Shown: positions 6,905 to 14,753, counted from the stretch's first letter. The stretch: DNA of 24,947 nt from JAJRXK01 sp964593155 (GCA_964593155.1 CAZQHE010000058.1:1-24947); one strand, 5' to 3'. Numbers and translations: made by a program. The notes: generated by a model from the sequence alone, not told the origin.

Positions 6905-8137
6905 TCACCAGGAATAGCCGAGTTGCCATCGGAAGAACTGCACCGGACCGTCGATCGCGGGCAGGCCGTGGCGTCCGTCGTGGAAGGCACCGGGATCGAG
7001 ACGCTCCCACAGCAGATGGGCCGTCAGGCCGTGACCGAAGTCGGCGTCCAGCGCGAGTTCTGTGAGCACGCCGCGGGCGTCGCCCGTGCTCGGCGACCAG
7101 ATCGCGTCGACCACGCCGCGCAGACGGATCGAATCCGTCCAACGCGAAGTGAAGGGGCGTTCGAGCGCGAGTCGCGGTGCGGCCAGGTCCTCCCACGCGG
7201 CGACGTGCACGCGCCCGGGCGTGCTCTCGCCGATCAGCGAGTACAGGTACATCTCCGACCACTTCGGCCAGCGGCCCCACGGGGTGCGGAAGGGGCGGAG
7301 ATCCCCGTCGAGTCCGGAGTAGGCGTAGGCGCCGGTCTCCAGTGTCCAGCCGCCCGCCAGCGGCCAGCGCACCGCGCCCTCGCCCGCGAAGGCGAAGCCC
7401 GTGCCGCGTGCGACCGCGTCGTTCGCCGCCGCGCGCACCGTGCCGTTCTGGTGCTGCGCGGCGATCTCCACGTGCCAGCGCTCCCGGACGCGTCGCACGC
7501 CCAGGGTGAGCGTTCCCAGGTCCTCCAGCGCGTCGTCGGGATCGGACTCGAACTTGCCGATGATCGACAGCGCCCAGCTCCCGTGGGCGGCGCGCAGCAT
7601 CACGCCGGTCTCGTCGGCATCGGTCAGGGCCCGTTCGACGTCGTCGACCAGGACGAAGTCGTCGCGCTTGCGGTTGTGGACGACCGCGCCGTCGAGTTCC
7701 CAGGCGCCGGTGTCGTGGACGATGCGCACGCCGTCGTGGTACATGCTGCGGCTGCCGTCCAGAGGGTGTCCCTCGAGCACGAGAAAGCCACCGGGCCAGA
7801 TGATGTCCTGCCGGCCGACGGTCCACGTGGTGGTCGCGCTCGGGGTCCACGACAACGACGCCCGGTCGACGATCACCTCGTCGAAGTCGGGCTCGCGCCG
7901 AGGTGTGCGCAGGTGGCGATGCTCGTTGTCCAGACGCGCCTCGAGCCGGAAGGTCGACGTCTCGTAGGCCAGCCCCACGCGAGCGCGTACGCGGACCCAG
8001 TCGCGATCGGGTTCCGGGGCGAAGTGGTAGACGCCGTCGAGGATCTCCTCGCGCACCCGTAGATCGAAGCTCGGCGTCCACGAGGCGGCCTCTGCCGTCG
8101 AGACGAGCGTCACGAGAACGAGGATCGATCGGAGCAC
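6905..8137 (-). CDS. Alginate-export-type outer-membrane porin
   Basis: The 410-residue protein has a signal peptide (VLRSILVLVTLVSTAEA, residues 1-17) and then alternating amphipathic strands throughout. It ends in an aromatic terminal strand (FFRWQLGYSW) typical of outer-membrane beta-barrels. Segments such as WTVGRQDIIWPGGFLVLEG and the HDGVRIVHDTGAWELDGAVV strand pair resemble the alginate_exp barrel family, whose members pass organic solutes. The GTG at 8137 is chosen because AAAGGA lies 7 bases upstream and a -10/-35 pair sits just beyond it. An ATG at 8188 would place the promoter inside the gene. It is the first gene of a porin, small protein, symporter operon that could carry one solute across both membranes. 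Confidence 0.8.
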   Translation of the reverse strand: MLRSILVLVTLVSTAEAASWTPSFDLRVREEILDGVYHFAPEPDRDWVRVRARVGLAYETSTFRLEARLDNEHRHLRTPRREPDFDEVIVDRASLSWTPSATTTWTVGRQDIIWPGGFLVLEGHPLDGSRSMYHDGVRIVHDTGAWELDGAVVHNRKRDDFVLVDDVERALTDADETGVMLRAAHGSWALSIIGKFESDPDDALEDLGTLTLGVRRVRERWHVEIAAQHQNGTVRAAANDAVARGTGFAFAGEGAVRWPLAGGWTLETGAYAYSGLDGDLRPFRTPWGRWPKWSEMYLYSLIGESTPGRVHVAAWEDLAAPRLALERPFTSRWTDSIRLRGVVDAIWSPSTGDARGVLTELALDADFGHGLTAHLLWERLDPGAFHDGRHGLPAIDGPVQFFRWQLGYSW

Positions 8138-8159
8138 GACGACGTCCTTTCGAACGTCG

Positions 8160-8188
8160 AGGCTAAGGGGGCCGATCGGGCAGGCCAA
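8160..8188 (-). promoter_or_regulatory. Promoter of the porin-symporter operon
   Basis: On the minus strand TTGGCC (8183-8188) and TAGCCT (8160-8165) are separated by exactly 17 bases. The -10 box lies 22 bases before the GTG at 8137, leaving a short leader that just holds the AAAGGA ribosome binding site. The spacer contains the palindrome CCGATCGG (8172-8179). This is the best sigma-70-like promoter in the window. Confidence 0.6.
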
Positions 8189-8416
8189 GATCGGGGCGTG
8201 GGCAGATCACACTTCTGGCCGGTCGGTCGCGCGGGACGGCGTGCACGCACCCGGGACATCGATGGAGTCCGCTCCCGGATGCGTGCACTGGACCTGCAAC
8301 CGGATCAGCAGGTCACCAGCCGTGCTCGTCGATCAGCGACAGTCGAGACGAGCGATCTCGACCATCTGCTCGCCGTCCGGGCCCACGGATGGAGGGACGA
8401 CATCCACACGTCCGCG

Positions 8417-8468
8417 GCGGAAGTCGACGTCCCGCCATTCCGCTCCGCCGACTTCCACCGCGGAAGTG
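8417..8468. repeat. GGAAGT repeat element, copy B
   Basis: GCGGAAGTCG (8417-8426), CGACTTCC (8449-8456) and CGGAAGTG (8461-8468) repeat the layout of copy A with the same 22-base spacing between the first two modules. The GGAAGTCG/CGACTTCC stem is 8 bp, and the alternative ACTTCC/GGAAGT stem has a 5-base loop. The central loop shares TCCCGC and ATTC with copy A. It lies between two minus-strand genes, whereas copy A lies between divergent genes. Confidence 0.7.
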
Positions 8469-8481
8469 TCCGCCCGAACCA

Positions 8482-8514
8482 CAGGTGGGGACGTTCCGCG
8501 CCGGAACCCACCTG
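8482..8514 (-). terminator. Strong hairpin 12 bases after the large exported-protein gene
   Basis: CAGGTGG (8482-8488) pairs with CCACCTG (8508-8514), and inside it GTTCCG (8493-8498) pairs with CGGAAC (8502-8507) around a CGC loop, with a four-base bulge (8489-8492). It starts 12 bases after the stop at 8527 on the minus strand. It lacks a T-run, so intrinsic termination is likely but not proven. Confidence 0.6.
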
Positions 8515-8526
8515 CCGTCGCGCACT

Positions 8527-11500
8527 CTATTCCACCAACGTCACCCTCTCCACGTCGACGTCGCGACCGCCGACCCGCAGCCGCACCAGGAACACCCCCG
8601 ACGCAACACGCCGGCCGGCGTGGTCGACCGCCGTCCAGTGCACGACGCCGTTGCCGCGTCCGCGCTCGACGTCGAGCAGGGTCGCCACGTGACGCCCGCT
8701 CACGTCGTACACGTCGATGGTCACCCGTCCGGCGCGCTCGACGAAGTAGGGGATCGTGACGCTCGCGTTGAAGGGATTCGGCCGCCCGCGTTCGAGACGC
8801 GACGGTCCGGTCGCGACCGGTGGCGTCACCGAGGTCGCGGTGGCGAAGCCGTACACGCCGGTGCGTTGCGGGTCGTGGCGGTCCATCGGCCACTGCAACG
8901 CCGCCGCCTGGTAGCTGCCGGCGAGCAGGTCGAAGCACTTGACGACGCCGTCGCCGGCGATCACCAGTTCGAGGTGACCGTCGCCGTCGAGGTCGCCCAC
9001 GGCCGGAGTGCCGGCCACGGGAGCATCCACGGTCAACACGCGGCACGGGAGCTCGTTCGCGTTCGGATCGAGGACGTGGCACGCACCGATGCTGCTGCCG
9101 AAGACCGCGCGTCCCAGCTTGCCGTGGCCCCAGTCGATCGGGCCGCCGGCGCAGCCCTCACCGTGGAGGGCCGACCCCCAGCTGTGGGGCCACGACGTCA
9201 CGACGAGACCGTCGCCGTCGACCATCCAGGCGTGGTGGCGGTGGTAGCCGGGAAATCCGCCCACGAGTTCCTCGGAGTCGAACAGGATCTCGGGATCGCC
9301 GTCGCCGTCGGCGTCCCACACGCCGGGATTCGTGCCGATCGCGCCGACGAGCGAGACCGGGAAGGGACCGGTACCGCCGCTCAGCGTGTAGCCGTGAAGC
9401 CGGCCGGACAGGTCGCCGAAGAAGAACTCGAGGTCGCTGTCCCCGCCGACGTCCGCGGCCACGGGGGACGAAACGACGCCGAACGGCAACGACAGCGGCC
9501 ACGGAGCGCCGATGCTCGTGCCGTCGGCGTGCAGGACGTGCACCCGCGTCTGTGGTACGTGCTTCGTCATCGGCGTCGCGACCGCGACGATCATCGGTGT
9601 CGAACCGTCGAGGCGGCCCACGAGGGGTGACGCGCGCAGGCCGACACCGCTGCCGAGAGAGACCGGCCATCCGCTCACCGTGTCGCCATCGCCGTCGAGC
9701 ACGATCAGTGCTCCGCTGTGCGTGCCGACGATCACCTCGCAGCCGGAATCGCCGGTCAGGTCGAACAACGCGGGCGTGGCGGTGATCGTGTCCTTCATCC
9801 GATGGGTCCACAGCAGCGCACCCGTCGACGACAGACAGAGCACGTTGCCACTCTCGCTCGCGGCCACCACCTCGAGTCCACCGCCGGCCACGACGTCGCC
9901 CACGGCGACGGCCGCCGTGAACACCTCGTCGGACGTGTACGGCCAGTCCGGCAGCGGCTCGCCGCGGGCATCGAGGGCGTGCACCTCTCCGGTCGCCGTC
10001 GCGAACACCACGTGGCGCGGTCCGGCCACGTCGCGTGCGAGCGTGGCGATCGCCGGCGACGTGGTCATGCCCGACACGCTCACGGGCCAGCCCTCCTCGA
10101 GGGGATACGACCACTCGACGGTGCGCGGACCGGAGACGTTGTCGTCCTCCTTCCACTCGTCGACCTCCTCCTGCGTGTCGACCTGTATCCACGCGCGGCG
10201 CACGGTGACGTCGGACCACGTGAAGGGATCGGTCTCCCAGGTCACCGTCTCGCCCACGTCGAGGTCGCCGATGCGGCGCGTCTGGTCGCCCGCGACGCCG
10301 GGCACGGGGATCGACGGACGGTGTTCGTAGAAGTCCACGTCGAAGACGGTCGCCGTGGCGTGGCCGTCGTTGGTGATCTGGATCGTGGCGGTCACGGGCT
10401 CGCCCACCGCCGGTGTCTGTGCACTCAGCGTGAACGAGGTCACCGTGAGGTTCGGGCGCAGGACCCACTGCAGGGGGACGGGTCCGAGGATGTTGTCGTC
10501 CTCGTGGCCGATCTCGTCGACGTCCTCGCGGAAGTCGACGAAGGCCCAGGTCTGGAAGGTGGTCTCGTACAGGCTCAGGATGTCGCCGGTGAACACGGCC
10601 GAGTCGCCCGGGGCGAGTCCCGGGTGTTCGAAGATCGGACCGTTGGGCAACTGGCCGGGCGATGGGGGCGACGACAGGTCGTGGTAGAAGGCCAGGTCGA
10701 AGGCGCCACTCGCCACGTTGCCCACGTTGGCGGCCACGATCCGGCTGGTCGTGGTCTCGCCCACTTCGGCGGGATCGTCGGCGAAGCCCACGCTGCGCAC
10801 GATCAGGTTCGGCGCACTCGGGGAGCCGCTCTGCTGCATGCCCGCGGCGTAGATGTCCGTCTCTGTCCCCTTGCGTTCGTCCTCCCAGGCGACGATCGGA
10901 TCGAAGCCACCGCCGGGCTCGGCGACCACGTGCGGTCGCTCCGACGAGTAGCCACCGGGGACGAGCGCTTCGGTGCCGGGCCAGCCGTACTGCCGTTCGA
11001 CGTAGCAGAACCGAACGCGCGACACGCCGTCGACGTCGTCGTCGAGCCAGGCCACGTAGCTGCCCCACACGCCGTGGTCGATGGCCAGGTCCGGAGCGTG
11101 GTTGCCGTCCTCCTCGTCGGAGACCAGGTTCGGGTTCCCGCCGTTCCAGAGCTCTTCGCCGTCGAGGGGATCGAGGCGCTGCATGTACACGCCCGCCCCG
11201 ACGCCCGACACGTCGAAGCGATCCCAGGCGACGATGCAGCCGCCCATGCCGTCGGGAATCATGCGCGGGTCGGGTCCCGGCCGGCGTCCGTCGATGGTGT
11301 CGGTGTCGACGACGGTGGTCCAGAAGCCGTAGGTGGACGAGTCGATGGCGGAGACGGCCAGGCGGTCGGCGCCCCACGGGATCGAACTCGACGCGGTGAA
11401 GCGGTAGGCGACGTACACCCCACCACTCGAGCGGTCGCGGTCGGCGAGGCGGACGCGCGAGCCGGGATTGACGATGCCGAAGTGCGTGCCGCTACTCCCG

Positions 11501-12228
11501 CCCCAGCGGGGAGCGCCGGTGACGTCGACCCACTGCACACGTCCGGTTCGGAGGTCGCTGATCCACGACACGAAGGCGCCGTAGCTCTTGCTCGAGTTCG
11601 AGATGATCTCGAGTTCGGCACTCGAGTCGGGATCGTTGCCGATGACCACACCGCCCGCGGACCAGCGGACCGTACCGCTCGCGTCGACGCGCTGCGCGCG
11701 GACCTCGTGCCCGCCGACCTTCTCGCGCACCCAGGCCACGATCACACCGCCGAAGCGATCGGTCACGCACACCGGCCGCCGGTTGTTCGCCGAGGTGCCG
11801 CCCGACGCGACGACGATTCCGCCGTCGCCGAACAGGTCGGGATCACCGTCGGCGTCGAAGTGCTGCACGTGGACGTCGATCGGAGTGATGATTCCACGTT
11901 GCCACACGACCCAGGCGCCGCCCGCCCCGTCGGGACAGACGTCCGGATGGATCTGCCCCGGTCCGGTGGGATCGACGTCGATATCGTCGGTGCCCCACAG
12001 TCCGTTACCGGCCGGATCGAGACGCTGCACGTAGGCGTCGAAGGCCATCGCGCGGAAGTCGGCCCAGGCGAGCAGCGTACCCCCCGAGCCGTCGGGGCTG
12101 GTCTTCAGATCGTATTGGTCGTTCGCCGCGGTGCAGACGGGTGTGCCGTTCGACTGCCAGCCGGTGGCGACGCCCGGCAGCAGCAGTAGGACGACGATGG
12201 CCGACACGGCCACGATGCCTCGGAGCAT
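8527..12228 (-). CDS. Large secreted protein: propeller repeats, two CARDB domains, FG-GAP-like propeller, FlgD-Ig C-terminus
   Basis: The 1233-residue protein begins with a signal peptide (1-22). Residues 30-470 hold repeated blades of the pattern PDGxGGxxVAWxDxR (SPDGSGGTLLAW, PDGAGGAWVVW, PDGMGGCIVAW). Two CARDB-type Ig domains follow (about 474-585 and 593-708), each ending DEIGHEDDN or DEWKEDDN. A second propeller of FG-GAP/PQQ-like repeats runs 715-1125 (GDLDGDGHLELVIAGDG, DADGDGDPEILFD). Residues 1144-1233 are a FlgD-like Ig module (GRPNPFNASVTIPYFV, VYDVSGRHVATLLD, ASGVFLVRLRVGG) of the kind found at the ends of secreted proteins in FCB-group bacteria. The ATG at 12228 is chosen for GGGAGGT 8 bases upstream and the immediate signal peptide. 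It is probably secreted or surface-attached, with an unknown ligand. The gene is monocistronic by context. Confidence 0.9.
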   Translation of the reverse strand: MLRGIVAVSAIVVLLLLPGVATGWQSNGTPVCTAANDQYDLKTSPDGSGGTLLAWADFRAMAFDAYVQRLDPAGNGLWGTDDIDVDPTGPGQIHPDVCPDGAGGAWVVWQRGIITPIDVHVQHFDADGDPDLFGDGGIVVASGGTSANNRRPVCVTDRFGGVIVAWVREKVGGHEVRAQRVDASGTVRWSAGGVVIGNDPDSSAELEIISNSSKSYGAFVSWISDLRTGRVQWVDVTGAPRWGGSSGTHFGIVNPGSRVRLADRDRSSGGVYVAYRFTASSSIPWGADRLAVSAIDSSTYGFWTTVVDTDTIDGRRPGPDPRMIPDGMGGCIVAWDRFDVSGVGAGVYMQRLDPLDGEELWNGGNPNLVSDEEDGNHAPDLAIDHGVWGSYVAWLDDDVDGVSRVRFCYVERQYGWPGTEALVPGGYSSERPHVVAEPGGGFDPIVAWEDERKGTETDIYAAGMQQSGSPSAPNLIVRSVGFADDPAEVGETTTSRIVAANVGNVASGAFDLAFYHDLSSPPSPGQLPNGPIFEHPGLAPGDSAVFTGDILSLYETTFQTWAFVDFREDVDEIGHEDDNILGPVPLQWVLRPNLTVTSFTLSAQTPAVGEPVTATIQITNDGHATATVFDVDFYEHRPSIPVPGVAGDQTRRIGDLDVGETVTWETDPFTWSDVTVRRAWIQVDTQEEVDEWKEDDNVSGPRTVEWSYPLEEGWPVSVSGMTTSPAIATLARDVAGPRHVVFATATGEVHALDARGEPLPDWPYTSDEVFTAAVAVGDVVAGGGLEVVAASESGNVLCLSSTGALLWTHRMKDTITATPALFDLTGDSGCEVIVGTHSGALIVLDGDGDTVSGWPVSLGSGVGLRASPLVGRLDGSTPMIVAVATPMTKHVPQTRVHVLHADGTSIGAPWPLSLPFGVVSSPVAADVGGDSDLEFFFGDLSGRLHGYTLSGGTGPFPVSLVGAIGTNPGVWDADGDGDPEILFDSEELVGGFPGYHRHHAWMVDGDGLVVTSWPHSWGSALHGEGCAGGPIDWGHGKLGRAVFGSSIGACHVLDPNANELPCRVLTVDAPVAGTPAVGDLDGDGHLELVIAGDGVVKCFDLLAGSYQAAALQWPMDRHDPQRTGVYGFATATSVTPPVATGPSRLERGRPNPFNASVTIPYFVERAGRVTIDVYDVSGRHVATLLDVERGRGNGVVHWTAVDHAGRRVASGVFLVRLRVGGRDVDVERVTLVE

Positions 12229-12429
12229 GACACGACCTCCCGGCTGGGCCGCGCGGGAGGCGGGCACGGTGGGGTCGGTGGCCGGCCGGGACGGGGTTCG
12301 CGACGGAATCGCGGGCCGGAGGGGCAGGACGACCGGACGACGTCTCGGTCAAGGGCCGCACGGCCTCGAAGAAGGGACCGTCTCTTCGCCACGCGGCGTA
12401 CGACGGAGAGGTTAGCAGAGGCGCGCGCT

Positions 12430-12452
12430 GGTGCGTATGATGCGTCCGCACC
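12430..12452 (-). terminator. Weak hairpin after the 99-residue protein gene
   Basis: GGTGCG (12430-12435) pairs with CGCACC (12447-12452) over an 11-base loop, 10 bases past the stop at 12463. It is short and has no T-run. It could also overlap the promoter of the large gene starting at 12228. Confidence 0.25.
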
Positions 12453-12462
12453 GAAGCGTGCG

Positions 12463-12762
12463 TCAGTGTCCCTCGAGCGCGCGGACGACCTCGGCGTCGC
12501 CGGCGGTCATGCCCGCGCCGAAGCTCGACGACCAGGTGCCGCGCACGCCCGTGCCCGGATCACTCAACGCGAAGAGGATCGACATGTCCGAGGGATTGCT
12601 CTCGCCCTCGAAGCGCACCGTCTCGTCCACGTGCAGGTCGGCGGGGTCGAAGGTGTGCTCGCCATTGGCGGTGACCAGCCGCTGGTCCTCGACGCGGAAG
12701 GCCTCGGTGTAGCCGCTCTTCTGTAGTCGATTCATGGCTTCGGCCAGGGTCTCCATGGACAT
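12463..12762 (-). CDS. Small conserved protein (family often mislabelled phosphoribosylpyrophosphate synthetase)
   Basis: The gene encodes a 99-residue soluble protein. The pattern ETLAEAMNRLQKSGYTEAF (4-22), an acidic stretch HTFDPADLHVDETVRFEG, then NPSDMSILFALS and a Gly-rich GVRGTWSSSFGAG matches a small family I recall from Bacteroidota genomes. That family carries the automatic name phosphoribosylpyrophosphate synthetase but is far too short for that enzyme and lacks its motifs. No function is known to me. The ATG at 12762 has AAGGA 8 bases upstream; a second ATG at 12756 is possible. It is divergent from the YiiX-like gene, across an intergenic region with two perfect palindromes. Confidence 0.75.
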   Translation of the reverse strand: MSMETLAEAMNRLQKSGYTEAFRVEDQRLVTANGEHTFDPADLHVDETVRFEGESNPSDMSILFALSDPGTGVRGTWSSSFGAGMTAGDAEVVRALEGH

Positions 12763-12810
12763 GGAATCGTTCCTTCTGCGGGAGACGGGACGGGCACGAG
12801 CAATCACGGA

Positions 12811-12842
12811 GTCGGCGCCGACGTTGTATCGGGGGATCCCCC
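12811..12842. promoter_or_regulatory. Two perfect 12-bp palindromes between divergent genes
   Basis: GTCGGCGCCGAC (12811-12822) and GGGGGATCCCCC (12831-12842) are both perfect palindromes, 8 bases apart, in the 133-base gap between the genes starting at 12762 (minus) and 12896 (plus). They are candidate operators; palindromes are easier to obtain by chance at high GC. Confidence 0.4.
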
Positions 12843-12883
12843 AGACCCGTCCCGGGTGCGTGGTCGCCGTGCCCGCGTATGTC

Positions 12884-12889
12884 TAGGTT
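12884..12889 (+). promoter_or_regulatory. -10-like box just before the YiiX-like gene
   Basis: TAGGTT lies 6 bases before the ATG at 12896, with a poor TGGTCG 17 bases further upstream. If used, transcription would begin at or next to the start codon, giving a leaderless mRNA. This would fit the absence of a good ribosome binding site. Confidence 0.3.
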
Positions 12890-12895
12890 CATCGC

Positions 12896-13504
12896 ATGGC
12901 CCGCACGCGATCAAGACCCTGGTTCGACCCGCGTCGGTGGTTCCGCTCCTCGGCGAGCTTCGTCGAGCGGATCACCGGACGTGTGCGCCGACGCGCCGTG
13001 CTCGCCCGCATGAAGAAGGGCGACATCGTCCTGGCCAGCCCCCGTCTCGTGCGTCTGTCGCCGATCGCGCTGGCGTACCGGCTGCTGCTCGGTTCACGCT
13101 ACGTGCACAGCATGCTGTACGTCGGCTCCGACCGCATGATCCACACGACCACGCGCCACGGCGTGGTCATGGGGCGCATACCGCGGAAGCTCTTCGACCG
13201 CGAACGCTACGCGATCTACCGCGTGCCGGGACTCACCGACGCCGAGCGCGAAAAGGTCGTCGACCACGCCGTCGCGTCGCTGGAACGCGAGCTCGATCCG
13301 GTGGCGTTGGCCGCCAACATCCCCGCGCGCTGGTTCCGGCTGCGCGAACCCGTCGCGCGCATCGAGAAGAACCGGGTGTGGTGCAGCAAGCTGATCGCCG
13401 AGGCCTACCGCGAAGGCGCGGGCGTGGAGATCGTGCCTCGCGATGCCGAGGGTACGGTGATGACCGAGGACTTCGCGAAGAGTCCAGCCCTCGAGCGGGT
13501 CTGA
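12896..13504 (+). CDS. YiiX/YaeF-like permuted papain-fold hydrolase (NlpC/P60 clan)
   Basis: The 202-residue protein has the circularly permuted NlpC/P60 arrangement, in which the catalytic His precedes the Cys: His71 in RYVHSMLYVG and Cys163 in NRVWCSKLIAEAYREGAG. KKGDIVLAS (40-48) is the usual start of the fold and MIHTTTRHGV (81-90) its next strand. Members act as amidases or thioesterases on lipid, peptidoglycan-like or protein substrates; the substrate here is unknown. The N-terminus is rich in Arg and Trp with no signal peptide, suggesting a cytoplasmic or membrane-peripheral location. The ATG at 12896 lacks a clear ribosome binding site, and a -10-like TAGGTT directly precedes it. Confidence 0.85.
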   Translation: MARTRSRPWFDPRRWFRSSASFVERITGRVRRRAVLARMKKGDIVLASPRLVRLSPIALAYRLLLGSRYVHSMLYVGSDRMIHTTTRHGVVMGRIPRKLFDRERYAIYRVPGLTDAEREKVVDHAVASLERELDPVALAANIPARWFRLREPVARIEKNRVWCSKLIAEAYREGAGVEIVPRDAEGTVMTEDFAKSPALERV

Positions 13505-13595
13505 ACGCCGACCCGACGCGCTCGGATCCGTCAGGAGCACGGGACCACTTCGATCTTCCCCCGTCGAACGCCCGAATCCGAGTCCGGAGGTCGCC

Positions 13596-13813
13596 GTGCG
13601 CGCATCTTTCCTGTCGTTCCTCGTCGTGTTCTGTTGTGTCGCCTTCTCCACGACACCGGCCTTTCCTCGCGCGGGCAGTGGGCGACCGGAGAGCACACGG
13701 TGCAGTGGAACGGCCGTGACGACCGCGGGGGGAGCATGGCCAGCGGTGTGTACCTCTACCGCCTGCGGGTCGGGGACTTCGAGCGGACCCGGCGCATGAC
13801 GTTGCTCGAGTGA
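13596..13813 (+). pseudogene. Remnant of an exported FlgD-Ig protein (internal deletion and frameshift)
   Basis: A GTG at 13596 has a perfect GGAGG 5 bases upstream and opens a convincing signal peptide (VRASFLSFLVVFCCVAFS). The frame then loses sense and ends at 13799. In the +2 frame relative to this start, the DNA encodes the end of a FlgD-like Ig module: HTVQWNGRDDRGG then MASGVYLYRLRVGDFERTRR, ending LLE and TGA at 13811-13813. FlgD-like sense in that frame can be followed back to about 13634. An intact gene would be expected to have a long middle section between these ends. A single internal deletion joining both ends out of frame explains the arrangement. A sequencing indel alone would not restore the missing domains. 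Confidence 0.75.
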
Positions 13814-13855
13814 TCGCCGAGCGGAGCGGTCGTGGCCCGACGGAAACGGACGACG

Positions 13856-14500
13856 TCAGGGCTGCGACCGCTTCGACTCGAGCCACTGGGCGATCGGCTC
13901 CCACTGCTGCCACTCCTGCCAGGCCATGTACGGAGCCAGTTCCCACACGCCCAGGCCGTTGCCGTACGCACGCACGTAGTTCTGCGCGTCGCGCAGGTGG
14001 CCGATCACGGGGACCTTCAGCGTCTTCAGGAATTCCTCGAGCTCGTGGTAGATCGAGTAGTGCTCGCGCACCCGGTTGGCGACCACGCCGATCTTCACCT
14101 CTTTGCGCGAGACCTTGCCGACGTTGCGGATCTCCTCGATGAAGCGGCTCGCCGCGCGCATGTCGACCGTCGACGGCAGCACCGGAAGGATCACGGTCTC
14201 GGCGTGCTTGAGGATCGCCGTCAACTCGGGCCCGTGGGTGGACGCGGGGGCGTCCATCACCAGGAAGTCCGTGTGCGGGTTCAACTTCTTGAGCCCTTCG
14301 GAGTGAGCGTCGATCCCCGTGATCGGGGGACGGTCCTCGGGCCGCGCGGCCAGCCAGTCCATGCTCGACTGCTGCGGGTCGAAGTCGGCGAGGGTGACGT
14401 CGACGTTCTCCCACTGCGAGGCGAAGTAGGCCGCGATGTTCGTGGCCAGCGTGGACTTCCCGCACCCGCCCTTCGCGTTCACCACCATGTATCGACGCAT
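13856..14500 (-). CDS. Orphan ParA/MinD-family ATPase
   Basis: The 214-residue protein is a ParA-type P-loop ATPase. It has a deviant Walker A KGGCGKST (10-17) with signature Lys10, Walker A' ADFDPQQSS (38-46) and Walker B FLVMDAPA (79-86). Length and lack of an N-terminal DNA-binding domain fit the small ParA group that positions plasmids, chromosomal loci or protein cargos. No ParB gene or parS-like repeat is nearby, so it is an orphan. Such orphans often partner with an unrelated adaptor; none is obvious here. The ATG at 14500 has GGAG 7 bases upstream. The C-terminus is unusually Trp-rich (YMAWQEWQQWEPIAQWLE). It is divergent from the Reeler-like gene. Confidence 0.92.
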   Translation of the reverse strand: MRRYMVVNAKGGCGKSTLATNIAAYFASQWENVDVTLADFDPQQSSMDWLAARPEDRPPITGIDAHSEGLKKLNPHTDFLVMDAPASTHGPELTAILKHAETVILPVLPSTVDMRAASRFIEEIRNVGKVSRKEVKIGVVANRVREHYSIYHELEEFLKTLKVPVIGHLRDAQNYVRAYGNGLGVWELAPYMAWQEWQQWEPIAQWLESKRSQP

Positions 14501-14539
14501 GACCGGCTCCTGGATCGGGGATTGGCCGCTTTCCGGGAA

Positions 14540-14545
14540 AGTCTA
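14540..14545 (-). promoter_or_regulatory. Candidate -10 box of the ParA gene
   Basis: On the minus strand TAGACT lies 39 bases before the ATG at 14500, with TGGACC 16 bases further upstream as a weak -35. It resembles the TAGCCT of the porin promoter. The remaining 14546-14753 holds an AT-richer patch (ATATCGTCCATAAATTGACC near 14588-14607) that may be part of the Reeler gene promoter, but no clear box pair. Confidence 0.4.
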
Positions 14546-14753
14546 ACGGGCCTCGGCAGTTGGTCCACCCCTGGATTTCAGCGGGCATATCGTCCATAAA
14601 TTGACCGAATCCCGAGGCATCCGCCTGTGGCCGGGCCACGAACCCAGTCCGGTACGGGCGACGGGAGTCGCAGGGCGTCGTCGCTCGGTCTCGTTCCCCG
14701 GCGTGCTTCGTACGTCTGCACGCCCCCGTTCCCGAGACCAGGAGCGACCCGAC

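Larger units (their letters stand above)
8138..8526. other. 389-base intergenic region
   Basis: No gene is supported. From the right it holds the terminator-like hairpin of the large gene (8482-8514), GGAAGT element copy B (8417-8468), about 220 bases in which I see nothing distinctive, and the promoter of the porin operon (8160-8188). Confidence 0.7.

Noticed and set aside
5456..8062. 868-codon open frame on the plus strand opposite the symporter operon
   Set aside because: Its composition (His/Asp/Gln/Arg-rich) is that of an antisense shadow; it has no recognisable motif or ribosome binding site.
4956..8081. Very long open frame on the minus strand spanning the symporter and porin genes
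   Set aside because: It overlaps three well-supported genes in another frame and is Arg/Gly/Pro-rich with no domain pattern, as expected for an open shadow frame at high GC.
9718..12189. 823-codon plus-strand open frame opposite the large exported protein
   Set aside because: It mirrors the Asp/Gly-rich codons of the real gene; the opposite strand has a signal peptide, domains and a ribosome binding site.
12463..12762. Phosphoribosylpyrophosphate synthetase
   Set aside because: At 99 residues with no PRPP-binding motif it cannot be that enzyme; the label belongs to a mis-named small family.
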